This document shows, one piece after another, positions 21,323 through 33,560 of a stretch of 64,000 nt of DNA (within the stretch, counting starts at the first letter, position 1; each line of letters opens with the position of its first letter). Below the pieces are notes generated by a model. The model had not been told where the DNA came from. It saw only the letters and a list, made by a program, of their open reading frames with translations, and did no database searches. The translations under genes were made by a program, and so were the position numbers. Origin of the DNA: Montifringilla adamsi (lineage: Eukaryota; Chordata; Aves; Passeriformes; Passeridae); contig JAGGNK010008337.1 in NCBI GenBank assembly GCA_017590115.1, positions 3,351,912-3,415,911 on the forward strand, given 5' to 3'.

Positions 21323-23590
21323 ATAAAATGCTACAACAAAGAGAGTGACAGATGAAGATGGAATTTCTGCATTGAACCATGCGTGTACATGATGCAGAAC
21401 CTGTGTCATCATCCTGGAATATCCCTTTCTCACATTTGAGACTTACCCACCAGCATCTAGAAATCTCATCTACGCACCTATTTCTCTATGAGTAGCGCTG
21501 ATAAAATTCTGTACGTCAAATAATCACTAAATGCAATCTAAACTGCCTTGTTTAATTGTCAGGATTCATTGTAAGTTTTTATGGTACTGTGACCTGACAG
21601 AATTGGAAACAAATGGAAAAAAATGCCTCAAAGACAAATTGTTTGTGGAGAAAGGAGTCAACAGTGGAGAAGGTAAAGCAAGGTAGATTAATCCAGGGGA
21701 GTAAATTCTTAAAGTCAACAGAAAAACAACTTTAAAACATATAATTGTTTCATTATGCTGCACAAAAATCATCCTTAAACCACACAATTATAAAACTATG
21801 TTCCACACAAGAACGATGTAAATATATTTAAATCCAGTTCATGGAAAACAGACAGAAAGAGTACTTGTAATGGTCAAATAGCTTTTATGTTTTACACTCA
21901 ACAGAATGGTTTAAAGCTTTGTAAGCTTGCTTAGAGTTTGGAAAATTTGGAATAAGGTTTTCATACAGCAAAAAATATTTTCTTCATATGTAATGTATTA
22001 GTCTGCACTATTTGTATATGTGTTTTAATGATATGTTTGCCTTAAATAATAATAGCAACCAATCTGATTTTGAAACTATAGGAGCCCCTAGGAGATATAG
22101 CCAGTGTTTATCAATCTACATGTAGCAGATGCAATTTCAGATGGAATATAATGGAGAAAATGAATGATGAAGCTAAGTGCAAGGATCAGCACTTCCAGAA
22201 AGCCTCATGAATAATGACAACTAGGTTGGAAGCATAGCTTTAGAAAGTATATCCAGGGAGACCAGCTGGACTGAGTTAACAAATACGTTACAAGAAACTT
22301 TCTGTGTTTGGGTTGAATTCAGCTGTAGTTAGCAGTTACCAAGAGGAGTTACTATCCAACAACTCTGTCTGTGGCCCAGATTAAGTGAGTTTTCTGGGTT
22401 TGTTCCAATTCCTCTCTCTGCAGTGTTCAGACTGCAGGAATTGGAGTGATCCAGGTTAGCATCCTTGCTGCAAGTCTCACAGGTATGGACTGAGTGGGCA
22501 TGAGGAGAAATGAACAGAGCTGGCAGCCCCGCATGGGCTCCTCTGGGTCATGCTGGTGGCTGTGCAGAAGTGAGCAGAGTTCCTGCCTATGCGCTATCGC
22601 TTACAGATAGATGGAGATCATCAGCCTCTAGGGATGCCAATCAGGGCCTTTTCTCAGCCTAGATTTCCCATTTACAGCTGGGATTCCTTGCTCCTACAAG
22701 CTGTGGAGGGCTTCAGGTATTCACAGGAGCAAAGTATCGGAGAAATACAGGCAATATAGAACAAGAAAATATTTCATATTTTTTTGCTTGAAAAAGGCTT
22801 TGTGACACTGTTGAACAGCCTTTGTTGCAATTGCTGAAGTCAATACAGCCCTCAAAGGGACTTCTGCTGTGAAAGCCTCAGGTCTGTGCCTGTCATGGGG
22901 CACAAATGATTCAAGTATTGAAACCACCTTTACAGCAAGGATGTGAAGTAAGTGAAGGTCATTACAGTGTAGTTTCAGAACAGTGTTTTTAAAACTTTGT
23001 CCTTCAGATGAGTCCTTAGAGAAGTTCGGGCCCTTCTTTAATGCGCAGTTTCACCAGCCCAAGCTACTGATTCTGTGGCATTAGCAAAAATTTTTCTTGG
23101 AAGACGTTCCACCCCCTGATCACCATTCCTGCAGGTGAGAGAGCTCTCCTGTGACAGCTGAGGATCAGGGCCATTGTGGTGCTGGGTTTTAGATTCTTCC
23201 CTAAAAAGTACCGCTAAATGTATTAGAATAGATATAGAAAGAAAATCTCATCTATGGGACCTGAAAATGCACTGTGTAAGACTCTATTAAAAAAGTAGTC
23301 ACATAAAGACTCATTGCTACAGCATATTTTCTTCATTATTTCTGCCTCATTGTATGTGAAACTATATTAGTATAATGAAGTGAGAAATAGCAGGATATTG
23401 GATATTATATTTCCTGCCTAGCAGTTTTAGAGAATTTAGCTCAAGGCAAGAGAAAATGCAGCCTTTCTGCCCTGAAGAATAAACAAAAACCTGTTACAGA
23501 AATAAAAGTGTCAGTAAGAAATCAGGTGGCTCTCCACATGCATCAGCACATTTCTTACCATGGCTTTAGAGAGACCTGCTTAGATTTGGA

Positions 23591-23642
23591 TTTGGTTTGG
23601 TTTGGTTTGGTTTGGTTTGGTTTGGTTTGGTTTGGTTTGGTT
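23591..23642 (+). repeat. (TTTGG)10 pentanucleotide microsatellite
   Basis: Ten perfect TTTGG units followed by TT. The perfect array suggests a young, possibly length-variable locus. Confidence 0.98.
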
Positions 23643-26600
23643 CAGTTTAGACACACTCAGGTTTGTTACACATTTATGTGTAACTTTCTGTTTATATAGA
23701 ATGGAGACATTTGAGATGTGGACTAACCAAGCTGCCATTTATCAAACTTGAATGTCAGAGGAACGGTGCAAAGCTTCCTGCTTTACAACTTCAGGTCCCC
23801 TAGATCCCAATTAAGAAAAAAAATATTTCTTTTCCTCTCTTTTCAGCCCCCATGCTTTATTTTTCTTATTCTCCATGTAAGATATCTGATATTTCAAAAA
23901 TTGCTGTTTCTTTTCCTTCTTATCTATGTTCTCTTTGGTGTGCCATTAGTCAATCTTCAAACACAGAATTCTTCTTCCACATAAATAGTAAATTCTTCAC
24001 AGTTTTGTTTGTCAGCTATTTCACTTGCTTAAGTACATAGAGAAATCTTAGGCTATCAGGGAGAGGAGGATCCCAAAGCCAGAGATACCAACATTTGCAT
24101 TTAACAGTACGAAAATACAGGTCTCCAAAATGCAGCAACCAAACCAGCAAATTACTGATAATTGCATAATTCTAGAAAATTACATTAAAAAAAAGTTACA
24201 AAATAGCAGAGGATCAGTGCTGCTGGATGAATATTAGTGGACAGCAGTCTTACTTCTAGCAAAGATACCTTGTACTCTTTTACATAAGTTATTTTTAATG
24301 TATAGCACTGGTAGACACTCTCTTCAGCAGACTTACTTAATAGGTTTAGGTCAGAGAGTTTCAACAGCTGGGGTTGAGAGATTTTGTAACTTAGGAAGTT
24401 TAATAGTTCACCAGGTATTTGTTTAAAATACCTCTTTTCCCTTTAGCACGCCTTACAAAAACCAAAAATGTATTCTCAAAACAGTGGACTTTCTACATTC
24501 CACTTCTACAGTGGAACTTTCTACATTATTAGGAAAAAGTAAAATGTCCATAAAAGGATACTGCTAAATTTTGATATTTTTAAATGTTAAATGCACTGAT
24601 TTTCTGCTGAATCTTGGGCTTGGCCAAGTGAAGGCAGTGCACCTAGAAAAGCACACAGACCTAAGTAGCCCTTTGACTTGAAAGCTCACAGTTCATATAA
24701 ATAAGTATACAAAATACATTTATAATATTCAGAAACCAGTAAGGCAAGTGGCCCATGTCAGAGGTTGAAGTGAGATGATTTTATTCCACTTCCACGGTTC
24801 TGTCTCCAGACCATGATGTCCACCAAAGCTGCTTTGTGAACCTGGACTCCTTTCAAATTGCCTGCTGATCTTTGGAAGTTCATCCTCTTTCCTTTCCAGC
24901 CCTTTTTGCCCTTCAAAGAGAGATCCAAGAGTTGCTGGAACTGGATCTCCTCTGCTTCACTTTCCTACTGCTGGATATTTGCCCCCATAACTCCAGTTCA
25001 GACTGCTGCAGTAAGACAAGGCCAACAAGAGCTCCCATTGCAGGAAACTGCAATCACTGTCATAGCTTTGGGCAGCTGAAAAGATGTAAAAAAGGCTGTT
25101 CCTGCAGATGGAAACCATAAAGAATAAGGAGTGCTCCTGTGACATTGCTTTCCCCTGCCATTTATTGTAGTGAAGCAACACCAAGATACCCTCATGCAAG
25201 GACTTCCCTCTTACTGCTGCTTGGGGATGTGTTTGGAGAAAAGAAAAGAAAATTACCCTAATGAAAGGCAGCTTCCAGCCCTGCACATCAAACTTCATTA
25301 ACTGACATTTAAACAGTTGCCTATCTTTCCTACAAACTGCCATTTATTTTCACTCTGTTACAGTTTGTTCTGTATTACAGCGCAGTTAGCAGTTACTTCA
25401 CTGTTTGGATCTGTCACTTGCAGTTCCTTGGTGAATTCACAACATATGTTGTACCAAAATCCCTTTGTTTTACCTTTAAGCCCAAACTAAACTATTTTTA
25501 AACTATTTTTAACAAAATTTCCCAGTACAGATGCCAGTTTATTTTATTTTTCAGTTGTGGCCACAGAATAGTACTTCAGCAGTTGTGTCCAAACTCCATG
25601 CTTTGCATATATGTCAGAAAGCAAATTTATCCTAGGGGTCAGGTGATCAGTTTTGCTGGAAAAACTGTTTCAGCCTTCAGCTAAGGCTTTCTTTTCTATC
25701 AAAAGTTCTCCTGTGAACCGAGTTTTCTTCCTGATAACTTTTCAAATTGTTCTATATGACATTTCTGTATTTTCCTCCTAACTCAATCATCCTATCTTTG
25801 TTGCAGGGATAAGGGCTGTAATATATTCTCATGTTTGCCACAGAGCAAGCACAGATTCAACAAAGATGTGACAGCCAGCAGGCTCCCTTATCTACAGAGA
25901 GGGTCATCTGTTGTGCTTAAGAATATGGTGCAAATGATTGTACCAGTATATTGCTAATGCTTAAATCTACATTTCTATGTAAAATTAATTTTCTCTTTTG
26001 TCTGTAGTTGCAACTTGGAACGCCTTCCTTATATGCACTATAAAATGTTAATAGCAAAATTTAGTGTGACTTTATGACTGTGGTGTCATTTTTCTCAGCT
26101 TGATCAGCTCTTTCAAATGGCATCATTATGATCAAAGTTGTTTACAGTAATAAAGCAAGAATAGTTCCAATAAAATAGTAGGTGCCTTTACAGTTAAAGA
26201 GTAGCTGGCATTTAAGAACACAGCAGCTCCTCATTCTGTGGGTGCAGAATGATACAAGTTCACAATATAATAGAGTTAATGCATGTAATTACAAGATTGC
26301 CCCCCTCAGGATTTGAGGGCATTGAAAGAGACAACAGGAAATACATTATGAATCTGAAAGGGGGAAAAGTAGCAAAATTACATATATAATGCCTGTGGAA
26401 GGAGAAACAACTGCATTGAAGCTTTGAAGTCTCCAAAATTGTGGATTACTCTAATGCACCATTATTGTTCACCAGTAATTTATCACCAGTTACTGACTTC
26501 TGAGAATAAATTGGTGACACTTAAAGGTGCATTTATAAATATTTAACTAATGTTACAAGATTGATAGAAATTATTTCAAAACTAAGTTGTTGTAGGTATG

Positions 26601-28296
26601 TTTCAATATGTGGAAACACTTATGAGTGATGTTTCAAAAGATGTTTAAGAAATTATGGTCTAACTACCAGCTGTAAACTTTAAAGCTCTGGGACATAGGA
26701 AATAATTTATAAAGCATGGGTCTCTATAAAATCCTTAAAGAACTTTGTAGCATTAAGAAAATAATCAGTAATGGTGCTTTAAACCACATTACTCTGTGTC
26801 TAGAGTCAGCTTGGATATGGTTCAGCTCCATAATCTGCAGGGAAAACAGCTCAGCTGGGAGAAAATCTACAAGACACCTCACAGTGGGGGTTGAAAGCCG
26901 CTCAGGACACTAATAGTGATATTTGCTTGGTTAACAGTGATAAGTGGCAAAGCTGGGATCAAGGTTAAACAAGTGAAACCTCACTTGGAATGTTCATATC
27001 CTTCGCAGTAATTTATTGGCAAAGGTTTTACCTGGGACAGTAACAAGTAAATCCCAGACTGATGGTTGCTCTCCTACAGTGAAATCTGGTAGCAATACTG
27101 ATTCCATTTGAAGGCTGTACTTTAAGATTGCAGTTCCCTGACAGAGAACTGAGGATGTGATTGATTTACATGACAGTGTTTTAACTGAGAACACCATAAA
27201 ATAATTCAAAACCAGTTTGACATCTTGGAAGACAACCTTATATTAAGAAACGTCAAGATTGTAGAGCACAGAAAGAGAAGCCCATGATATATTTTTTCAA
27301 TGAATACCAGAAGTGGTGGGGATGCCTACCTATAAAACTCCTGAACAATGTGTTGTAGCACATTGTATCCTTGGAAAGGCCAATCAAGTAGCACATTATA
27401 TGGTACTTGTGAAATGTTGCAAGTCTTGGAATGAGGAACAGAAATTTGAAACAGGCATATAAATCTGAGTCAGGCTGTTAGGGTTGAAGAATTTTCTTTT
27501 ATCTGGATTACCTTGCTGCTCTTATTTGATGTTGAAAGGTGTTTATAACTGTTAAACTGGGAATGAAAAATATAAGCCAAGATAATGTGGTGTCACATTC
27601 ACCCAGGAAGGCTCATTGAGGAAATCAAAGTTGTCTTTGACTCACAGGATAAGAGAGGGAGATCTGTGCCTGGACAGGGGCAGACTCCCATGTTTTAACA
27701 GGAAGAACAGCCTTGCTAAAATGATTGCCTTATGTTTTCTCGTGGTAAACTACATCCTTATTACATAATTGATTTTTGAAAATGTACAGTTCTGCCTTCT
27801 CCTCTTTTAATCTTACAGACATTGAATGACTTTTCCCTGCCTTTTAAAGCACTTTTAATCACTTGAGACTCATGTCTACAGGGTACGTAACGCTGTGGTT
27901 ACAACACACGGTGCCAGACAAACAGAATTACTTTGGCTTCATCCTTCCTATGCAAAGAGAGAAAAAATTCAATTCTGAGCCTTTAGGTGCTCATGATCAG
28001 ACAGACTTACACAAATTATTGTCTGTACACGTGGTTGGTAGTTCCACCAAAATCAAGAGAGTTGCAATGCAGGGAGGTAAATATTTGCATAAATCTTAGC
28101 AAGATTTGGGTCATAATAGCAAATTCCCATTTAAGTTTCGTTTTAAACAAACCCCCCTGATTTCATATAGAATTTTCTCCACAGAAGAAAACATCCAGTA
28201 TGGTGGACTTCTCGGGTATGACCTGATGTAGTTATACAGAGCACTGAGAAGCACACAGCTCCAAGACCCAGTTTTCCTTTCCCTTTTCCCTGCTGT

Positions 28297-28340
28297 GTTC
28301 TCTCTCTTTTTTTTTCTTCTTCCCCCTTCCCCTTCTTCTG
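28297..28340 (+). repeat. Pyrimidine-rich tract
   Basis: Continuous C and T (CTCTCTCTTTTTTTTTCTTC, then CCCC-rich). It is low complexity; on the minus strand it gives a Lys/Glu/Arg-rich open frame without meaning. Confidence 0.85.
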
Positions 28341-31300
28341 GCTTGCACAAGGGTGGAACAAAGGGGCATAAACTGATCAATCCTTTTCAGACTGGAAGGT
28401 TTTGCAGTTTTATTACAGGACAAAATTCTTATGAGCAGCTCAAACTGGAAATACTCTTTCATAGGGAGAAAAGTATTTAAAAGTTTGCCTGCCATGCCCA
28501 GTAAGGCCAGAGCTGGACTATTTGAATAAGCCCTTGGAATCTTGCAGTTGCCTGAGTTCATTGTCATCCAGAGCTACAGCCCAAGATGACTGGAGCTGCT
28601 CCAGGCTTTGCAAACCTATTACAAGCATAGGTGAGTTGCTATCATCAAATTGGAGTGTCCATTAAAACTTCAAAGGAGAAGCTTGATCTAAGTTTTCCTT
28701 CTCATAATGTGTAATACTTGTTACAGTGAGAGATTTATTAAGCTGCTCTCATTTTATATGTTGAATCTAGTGTAGGGTCATGGAACATATTAAGGTTTCG
28801 ACCAACAGTAAAAAGCTGAAATTTTCATATTTTGCTATTCATGACCTTGGGACTACCTAAAATGGCAGCCACCTTCAATTCAATGCAATTGTGCCTAAGC
28901 ACATCTGTACTTTCCCTCTATTCATGTTTCAGGAGACAAAAAACCCATGAAAAGATGAACGTGGAGTGGTTTTAGGAGGCATTTTAAAAGCCAGGCACTA
29001 TGCTAGGCCAAAAAATGAGAGACCCTACCATGTAAAATAGTCTTACACTCAGGTGGTAAGGCTATAAATTGAGGAGAAAAAAATTCATAATTCAGTAAAT
29101 TAAGTTTGAGTGCTCTGTCCTACCCTGAACTAAGTCTGTCTCAGCACTGCACATTAAAGACCTGTAATGTGTGCCTGAGAATCAATGTTAAAACAGTGAG
29201 GTTTTGCACATCCTTTAGTGATGCACTGGTATCTGCTCTAAGATTACCAACCAGCTCAGCACAGCAAATCAGCTCATTTTCCCTGATGGCACTGACCAGA
29301 GCTGCAGAGCACAGAAGAGAAGTGCTTACATTGCTTACAGTGGTGTAATCTATAAAAAACTAACCAACCAAGACAGAGCCAACTGGATTTCTTCCCTTCT
29401 TTGGTTCTTCATGGTACCTAACAAACACTCAATAACAAGGTTGTTTTTGCTTAAAGAAACTAAAACATTTGCAAGGGTTTCAAACCCCATCTAGTTTATG
29501 GTATAACCAGTCTTGTTGTCTTGAGCTGCTCCATGCAGAATTCTTAATTATGGTCACAGAAGATCCTACTCCCCTCACCTCCTGTGACATAGGGTAATTA
29601 TTTTGTAAACAAAGGAATTATTCTGGATTTACAATAATGTAACTATGAGCAGACTATGAGCATGAATTTGTGTCTTAATTTTTACATTAATTTTCCAAGT
29701 TTTGTTTTCACTTGATTTACCAGACTGGGAGGGCCAGTGGTATAAATGTGGCAGACAACAGGGAAATATTAATCCTCCTGATATTTGCTAATAGCTGAGA
29801 ACATTGTCCTGGTGAGGCAGTTAGTATCCCAAAGCTTCCTGTAAAATCCATGTGGAAAGACAGGCTCCTCTTGAGAGTGTCAGAGAGCACCTGAATCAGG
29901 CTTCTGCTCTGAACTGCTCAGTGAGGGGTCCTTTCACTCAGCTCATATACAGGGAGATTGCCTTCCCCCCAGTATTCATCAGGTGCCTAAATTTGCATGG
30001 AGGGGAGCAATCTCCCTGGAAAATCTATTTTGTGGATGGATTTTTGTGCACAGACTTTATGAGTAGCGGAAAAAGCTTTTTATTTGAGGGGTTTAATTTG
30101 GACTGCTCTACAACTGTATTTAAATCTTTTTGCAAAGAACAACCTTTTGCCTACTGTCCTAAAGAATTTATTTGTTTTCATGAGTTTGTCTCAACCTTCA
30201 AGTTATTGTAACAGTTTTGTGTATTTAATATACAGTGTGTGTTAATATCACGGACAGTTTTATAACAGCATTATAACTTACACCATTCCCTCCAGCTTTT
30301 TATGGACATCTACGCTTCTGCATTAAACTAGTGTAGCTTGTGGAATTTACAATAGAAATCAAGAATGAAGCCTGATGAAAAGCCTTTTAAATTGTGGTGT
30401 AGACATCCACTGCATCCACCTTGCAAAAGGACTAAAATGAAGAGAACTCTTATGTGATAATTTCTAGCAAGAGTACAGGATTACCATCCTTCTAGACAAA
30501 CCATAAAGGAAAAATGTTTGTGATAGAGTAGGAAGGCTAACTTCATCTTTTTATTTGAAGTCAAGTTTAATTATTTATGCTTTCTGGGGAAAATAAAAAC
30601 AGAATGGTAACTATGCATTCTTAGTTTAATGGAGGTTTCATTTTAGATTCTGCAGCATTAAAATATCAGTATATCCTATCTAAAAAAATAATAGCAGAAG
30701 AGACCAAATAGATAGGCAGAAACACAGACAGACAGACAAATACCCTACTTCTGCAAAAAATTGAGCTAAACAATGAGGAATTTTATAATAACAGCATGGT
30801 CTAATTATTTATTGGACTTTGAAGAGATATTAATTCTAAATTTGAGAACTGCTATATAAATTTTAGTTTAAGCTATATGCAAGTGATGGAAATTCTTATT
30901 CTAGTACCAAGTAAAAAGAAAAGACACTAAAAAAAGCTGGGATGTTCTTTTTACATTAGAAATGCTCTGAATTTCTACTGAAAAAATATAATGGATGGCA
31001 CAAGTTATACTTCACATTATCAGTAAATACTACCATAACCTCACCATGAGGCAGCACAGGTTGTCATATCCAGTTACTATTTTGTTGGGAAATAAATGAC
31101 TTCTGGTTATCATGGGCCGATGTGACATGACAGTGTAAAATCATATCCCAGTCTATGGTGAGCAAGATGATAACATATGTCACCACTCCACTAAACCTGT
31201 GAAAATCCCTTGGAATTTCTATTTATTAAACCTCATGTTCACCACTCTGTATAGTGGCTTCTTCTGTATAGGGCTTCTTCCCTGGTTACAGTGCAGCACT

Positions 31301-31999
31301 GCTGACTCTTAATTGCTCCTGTGGATTCCATTTCAATAGCAATCAACCTTAAACAGAGCAGTGAAAACTCTCCTTAAAGAAATGCTCTGAACATTCTTCA
31401 GAAGGGCTGGTGTGCTGCTGAATTACCTCAAGGACGGCTCTTTAGCCATCTGTGTCACTCCTTACAGGCTATGAATTCAGTTATATTTAGCTCACAATTA
31501 AAGCACAGCTGACCCATACTAAAAGTCCATTACCTGCATTTAGGGTCTATTTACCTAACAGTTCTTCTCCTCTCCATCACTCACTCTCAGTTTAGTCTTC
31601 TCTATCTTACTGCAGATGTTCTTAATTATGAATTCCTTAATCAGGAATTATCATCCTGAGGAAACACTTTGAGGAAAATTATGATTAAAGAGTCTCAATG
31701 TACTAGGTAACAGCAATTCCTGCAGAACTGTCTTTGCAAAGCAAAAAAAGCAAACTGAAAAATTTATCTCCAGAGTTTAAGATCTCTGAGTTAATATAAA
31801 TGTCCAATCCCTTTTTTACTTTTGCCAAACTAGCTTCCTATTTGTTGTAGAGCAACAAGCTCTACATTGTTTGAGGAGTATGTCTTCTGCTTTTAATTTC
31901 CTTGAGTGTTCTTGTCATATGACAAGATCCTAACTATCCTTATCAAGGTATTATTTCATGGCTTTTTATAATTTCTACCATGCTTCTGTGAAACTGGTG

Positions 32000-32650
32000 A
32001 TGCCAGTTGTTCCAGTCTTTCCTCCTTATCCTTTGCATTCTTGCCAGTGATAACTGAGCTGCTTCTATTTCTGCAAACCTTCTGTTTGCAGCTGGTGACC
32101 AGGACTGCACATGGTACTTGACATGCAGAGGACAACCAATTTAATGACATTAAAGATTATTCTTCCTTCCTGTACCAAAATTTTCTACTATAGCTGCATG
32201 CCAAATAGAGGAGTTTATTGCACTCTTGACAATGCTCTCTAGGTCCTTTTCCTTTGATACAATTAATTTAGAACTTGCTAAGGTGTAAAAATAGATTTAA
32301 AAAACCCCAACCTTGTAAATTACATTAATTTGTATATATCAACACGGAACTTAATCTGCCATCAGATTGATCACTCACCTAACTTGTTTATTTTCTTCTG
32401 AAGTTTCTTATTACCCTCTCCAGATTTGATTAACCTGAATAATTTTGTGTCACCTGCAAATTTTATCACCTCAATGCTCATCCCTTTTTCCAGTTCATTA
32501 AAAAAATATATTAAATGATACCACTCCTGCTGCAGAATATCACGGACTTGATGTCAAATTCTACTATGGTGAAAACTGAGAATCCATTCCTTCCTCTTTT
32601 TTATAGCTCCTAGTTGGAATGATCCATAACAAAAATTAAGTGAAATATTT
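32000..32650 (-). mobile_element. Ancient CR1 LINE fragment, antisense orientation
   Basis: On the + strand this reads as the reverse complement of an old amniote CR1. In order it shows GGTGACCAGGACTGCACATG (about 32095), a diverged leucine-zone block, AACACGGAACTTAATCTGCC (about 32341), AATTTTGTGTCACCTGCAAA (about 32441) and CTCATCCCTTTTTCCAGTTC (about 32478). All frames are broken. Extent is approximate. It overlaps in content with the copy near 20 kb but lies in the opposite orientation. Confidence 0.78.
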
Positions 32651-33153
32651 TTTGATACAGGAAGTTTAATACAGGAAGTTTGTTGGACATGAAATTTCTG
32701 GTTTTGTTTCCAGCTTTCTGACTGCTTAATAGCCTCAAGTTTCCTGAAGGTTTGAAAGGTTAGACTTAAATGAATAGACAGTTTACCTTTATCTGTATTT
32801 TTATGAAATATTCAATGAGCTCTAATAGTTAAATGGGTACAAGGATGCCTTGACATACATGGAAAGCCAGAAAGACAATTTTTATTTACCAGATCAGGTT
32901 AATTTAGACGTAGAGCTCTTTGAGCTCAATATGAAGAATGGAAATATTTTTACACAAAGGAGTCCTTTTACAAGGATTTTCTACCTCATTGCTGGATTAT
33001 CTGCTGCATACAAAGTACTGACAGAAAAATTCTTATGAAAGGGTGGCACACACAGTTTTTTTGGTTCTAAATTCCTTGAAAATGTGTATTGCACTGTCCA
33101 GTGGTTTCGAGATATGTGCACTGATTTTTTTTTTTTAATTGAGATCTGATTTA

Positions 33154-33178
33154 AACAGATGATTTAAAATCATCTGTT
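33154..33178. repeat. Perfect inverted repeat, 12+1+12
   Basis: AACAGATGATTT, one A, then AAATCATCTGTT. The arms are perfectly complementary. It ends exactly where the CR1 copy at 33179 begins, and a T run lies just upstream (33125-33136). Confidence 0.95.
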
Positions 33179-33560
33179 CATATGAGGAGAGGCTGAGAGA
33201 GCTGGGGCTGCAGCCAGGAAAAGGTAAATGGGGGAATTTCAATATGCATCAATATCTGAGGAGAGGGAGTGAAGAATTAAGGAGCCACTACTTCTCTTGG
33301 TAGTGCCACTGACAGCACAAAAGATAACGGGGACAAATTAGAAAGTGTAAAAGAAAGTGTGAACAAAAAAAACCCCTTTTCCTGTGAGGATGGTGAAACA
33401 CTAGAACAGACTGCCCAGAGAGGCTTTAGAGGCCCATTGTGGAGATGAACTTGATGGGAGCAGTCCTGGGCAAGCAGCTCTTGCTGATTCTGCTGAAGCC
33501 AGGGCTTTGGACTAGATGGTTCAAGAGGTCCCTTCCAACCTGAACAATTCTGTGTGACTG
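33179..33560 (+). mobile_element. CR1 LINE 3' fragment, sense orientation
   Basis: A clear avian CR1 3' end. It starts ATATGAGGAGAGGCTGAGAG, continues with AACAGACTGCCCAGAGAGGC (about 33404) and GGACTAGATGGTTCAAGAGG (about 33509), and ends TTCCAACCTGAACAATTCTG. The copy is 5'-truncated as usual, with no coding capacity. It is better preserved than the copies near 20 and 32 kb, hence younger. Confidence 0.95.

Larger units (their letters stand above)
20460..31990. other. Gene-poor noncoding stretch
   Basis: No exon was recognised. The longest frames (128 codons at 24957-25343 on the minus strand; 119 codons at 29852-30211) show no domain or family resemblance. It holds a TTACTAT-rich tract (21155-21322), a TTTGG microsatellite (23591-23642), a small duplication (CAGTGGACTTTCTACATT near 24482 and again near 24509) and a pyrimidine run (28297-28340). 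Otherwise I see nothing specific. Confidence 0.55.

Noticed and set aside
21067..21348. Possible small membrane protein (Leu/Tyr/Phe-rich frame)
   Set aside because: The frame is a direct reading of the TTACTAT low-complexity tract.
29852..30211. Open frame of 119 codons, Cys- and Phe-rich
   Set aside because: It looks protein-like at first sight, but no family is recognised, there is no start context or splice evidence, and an isolated frame of this length is expected by chance.
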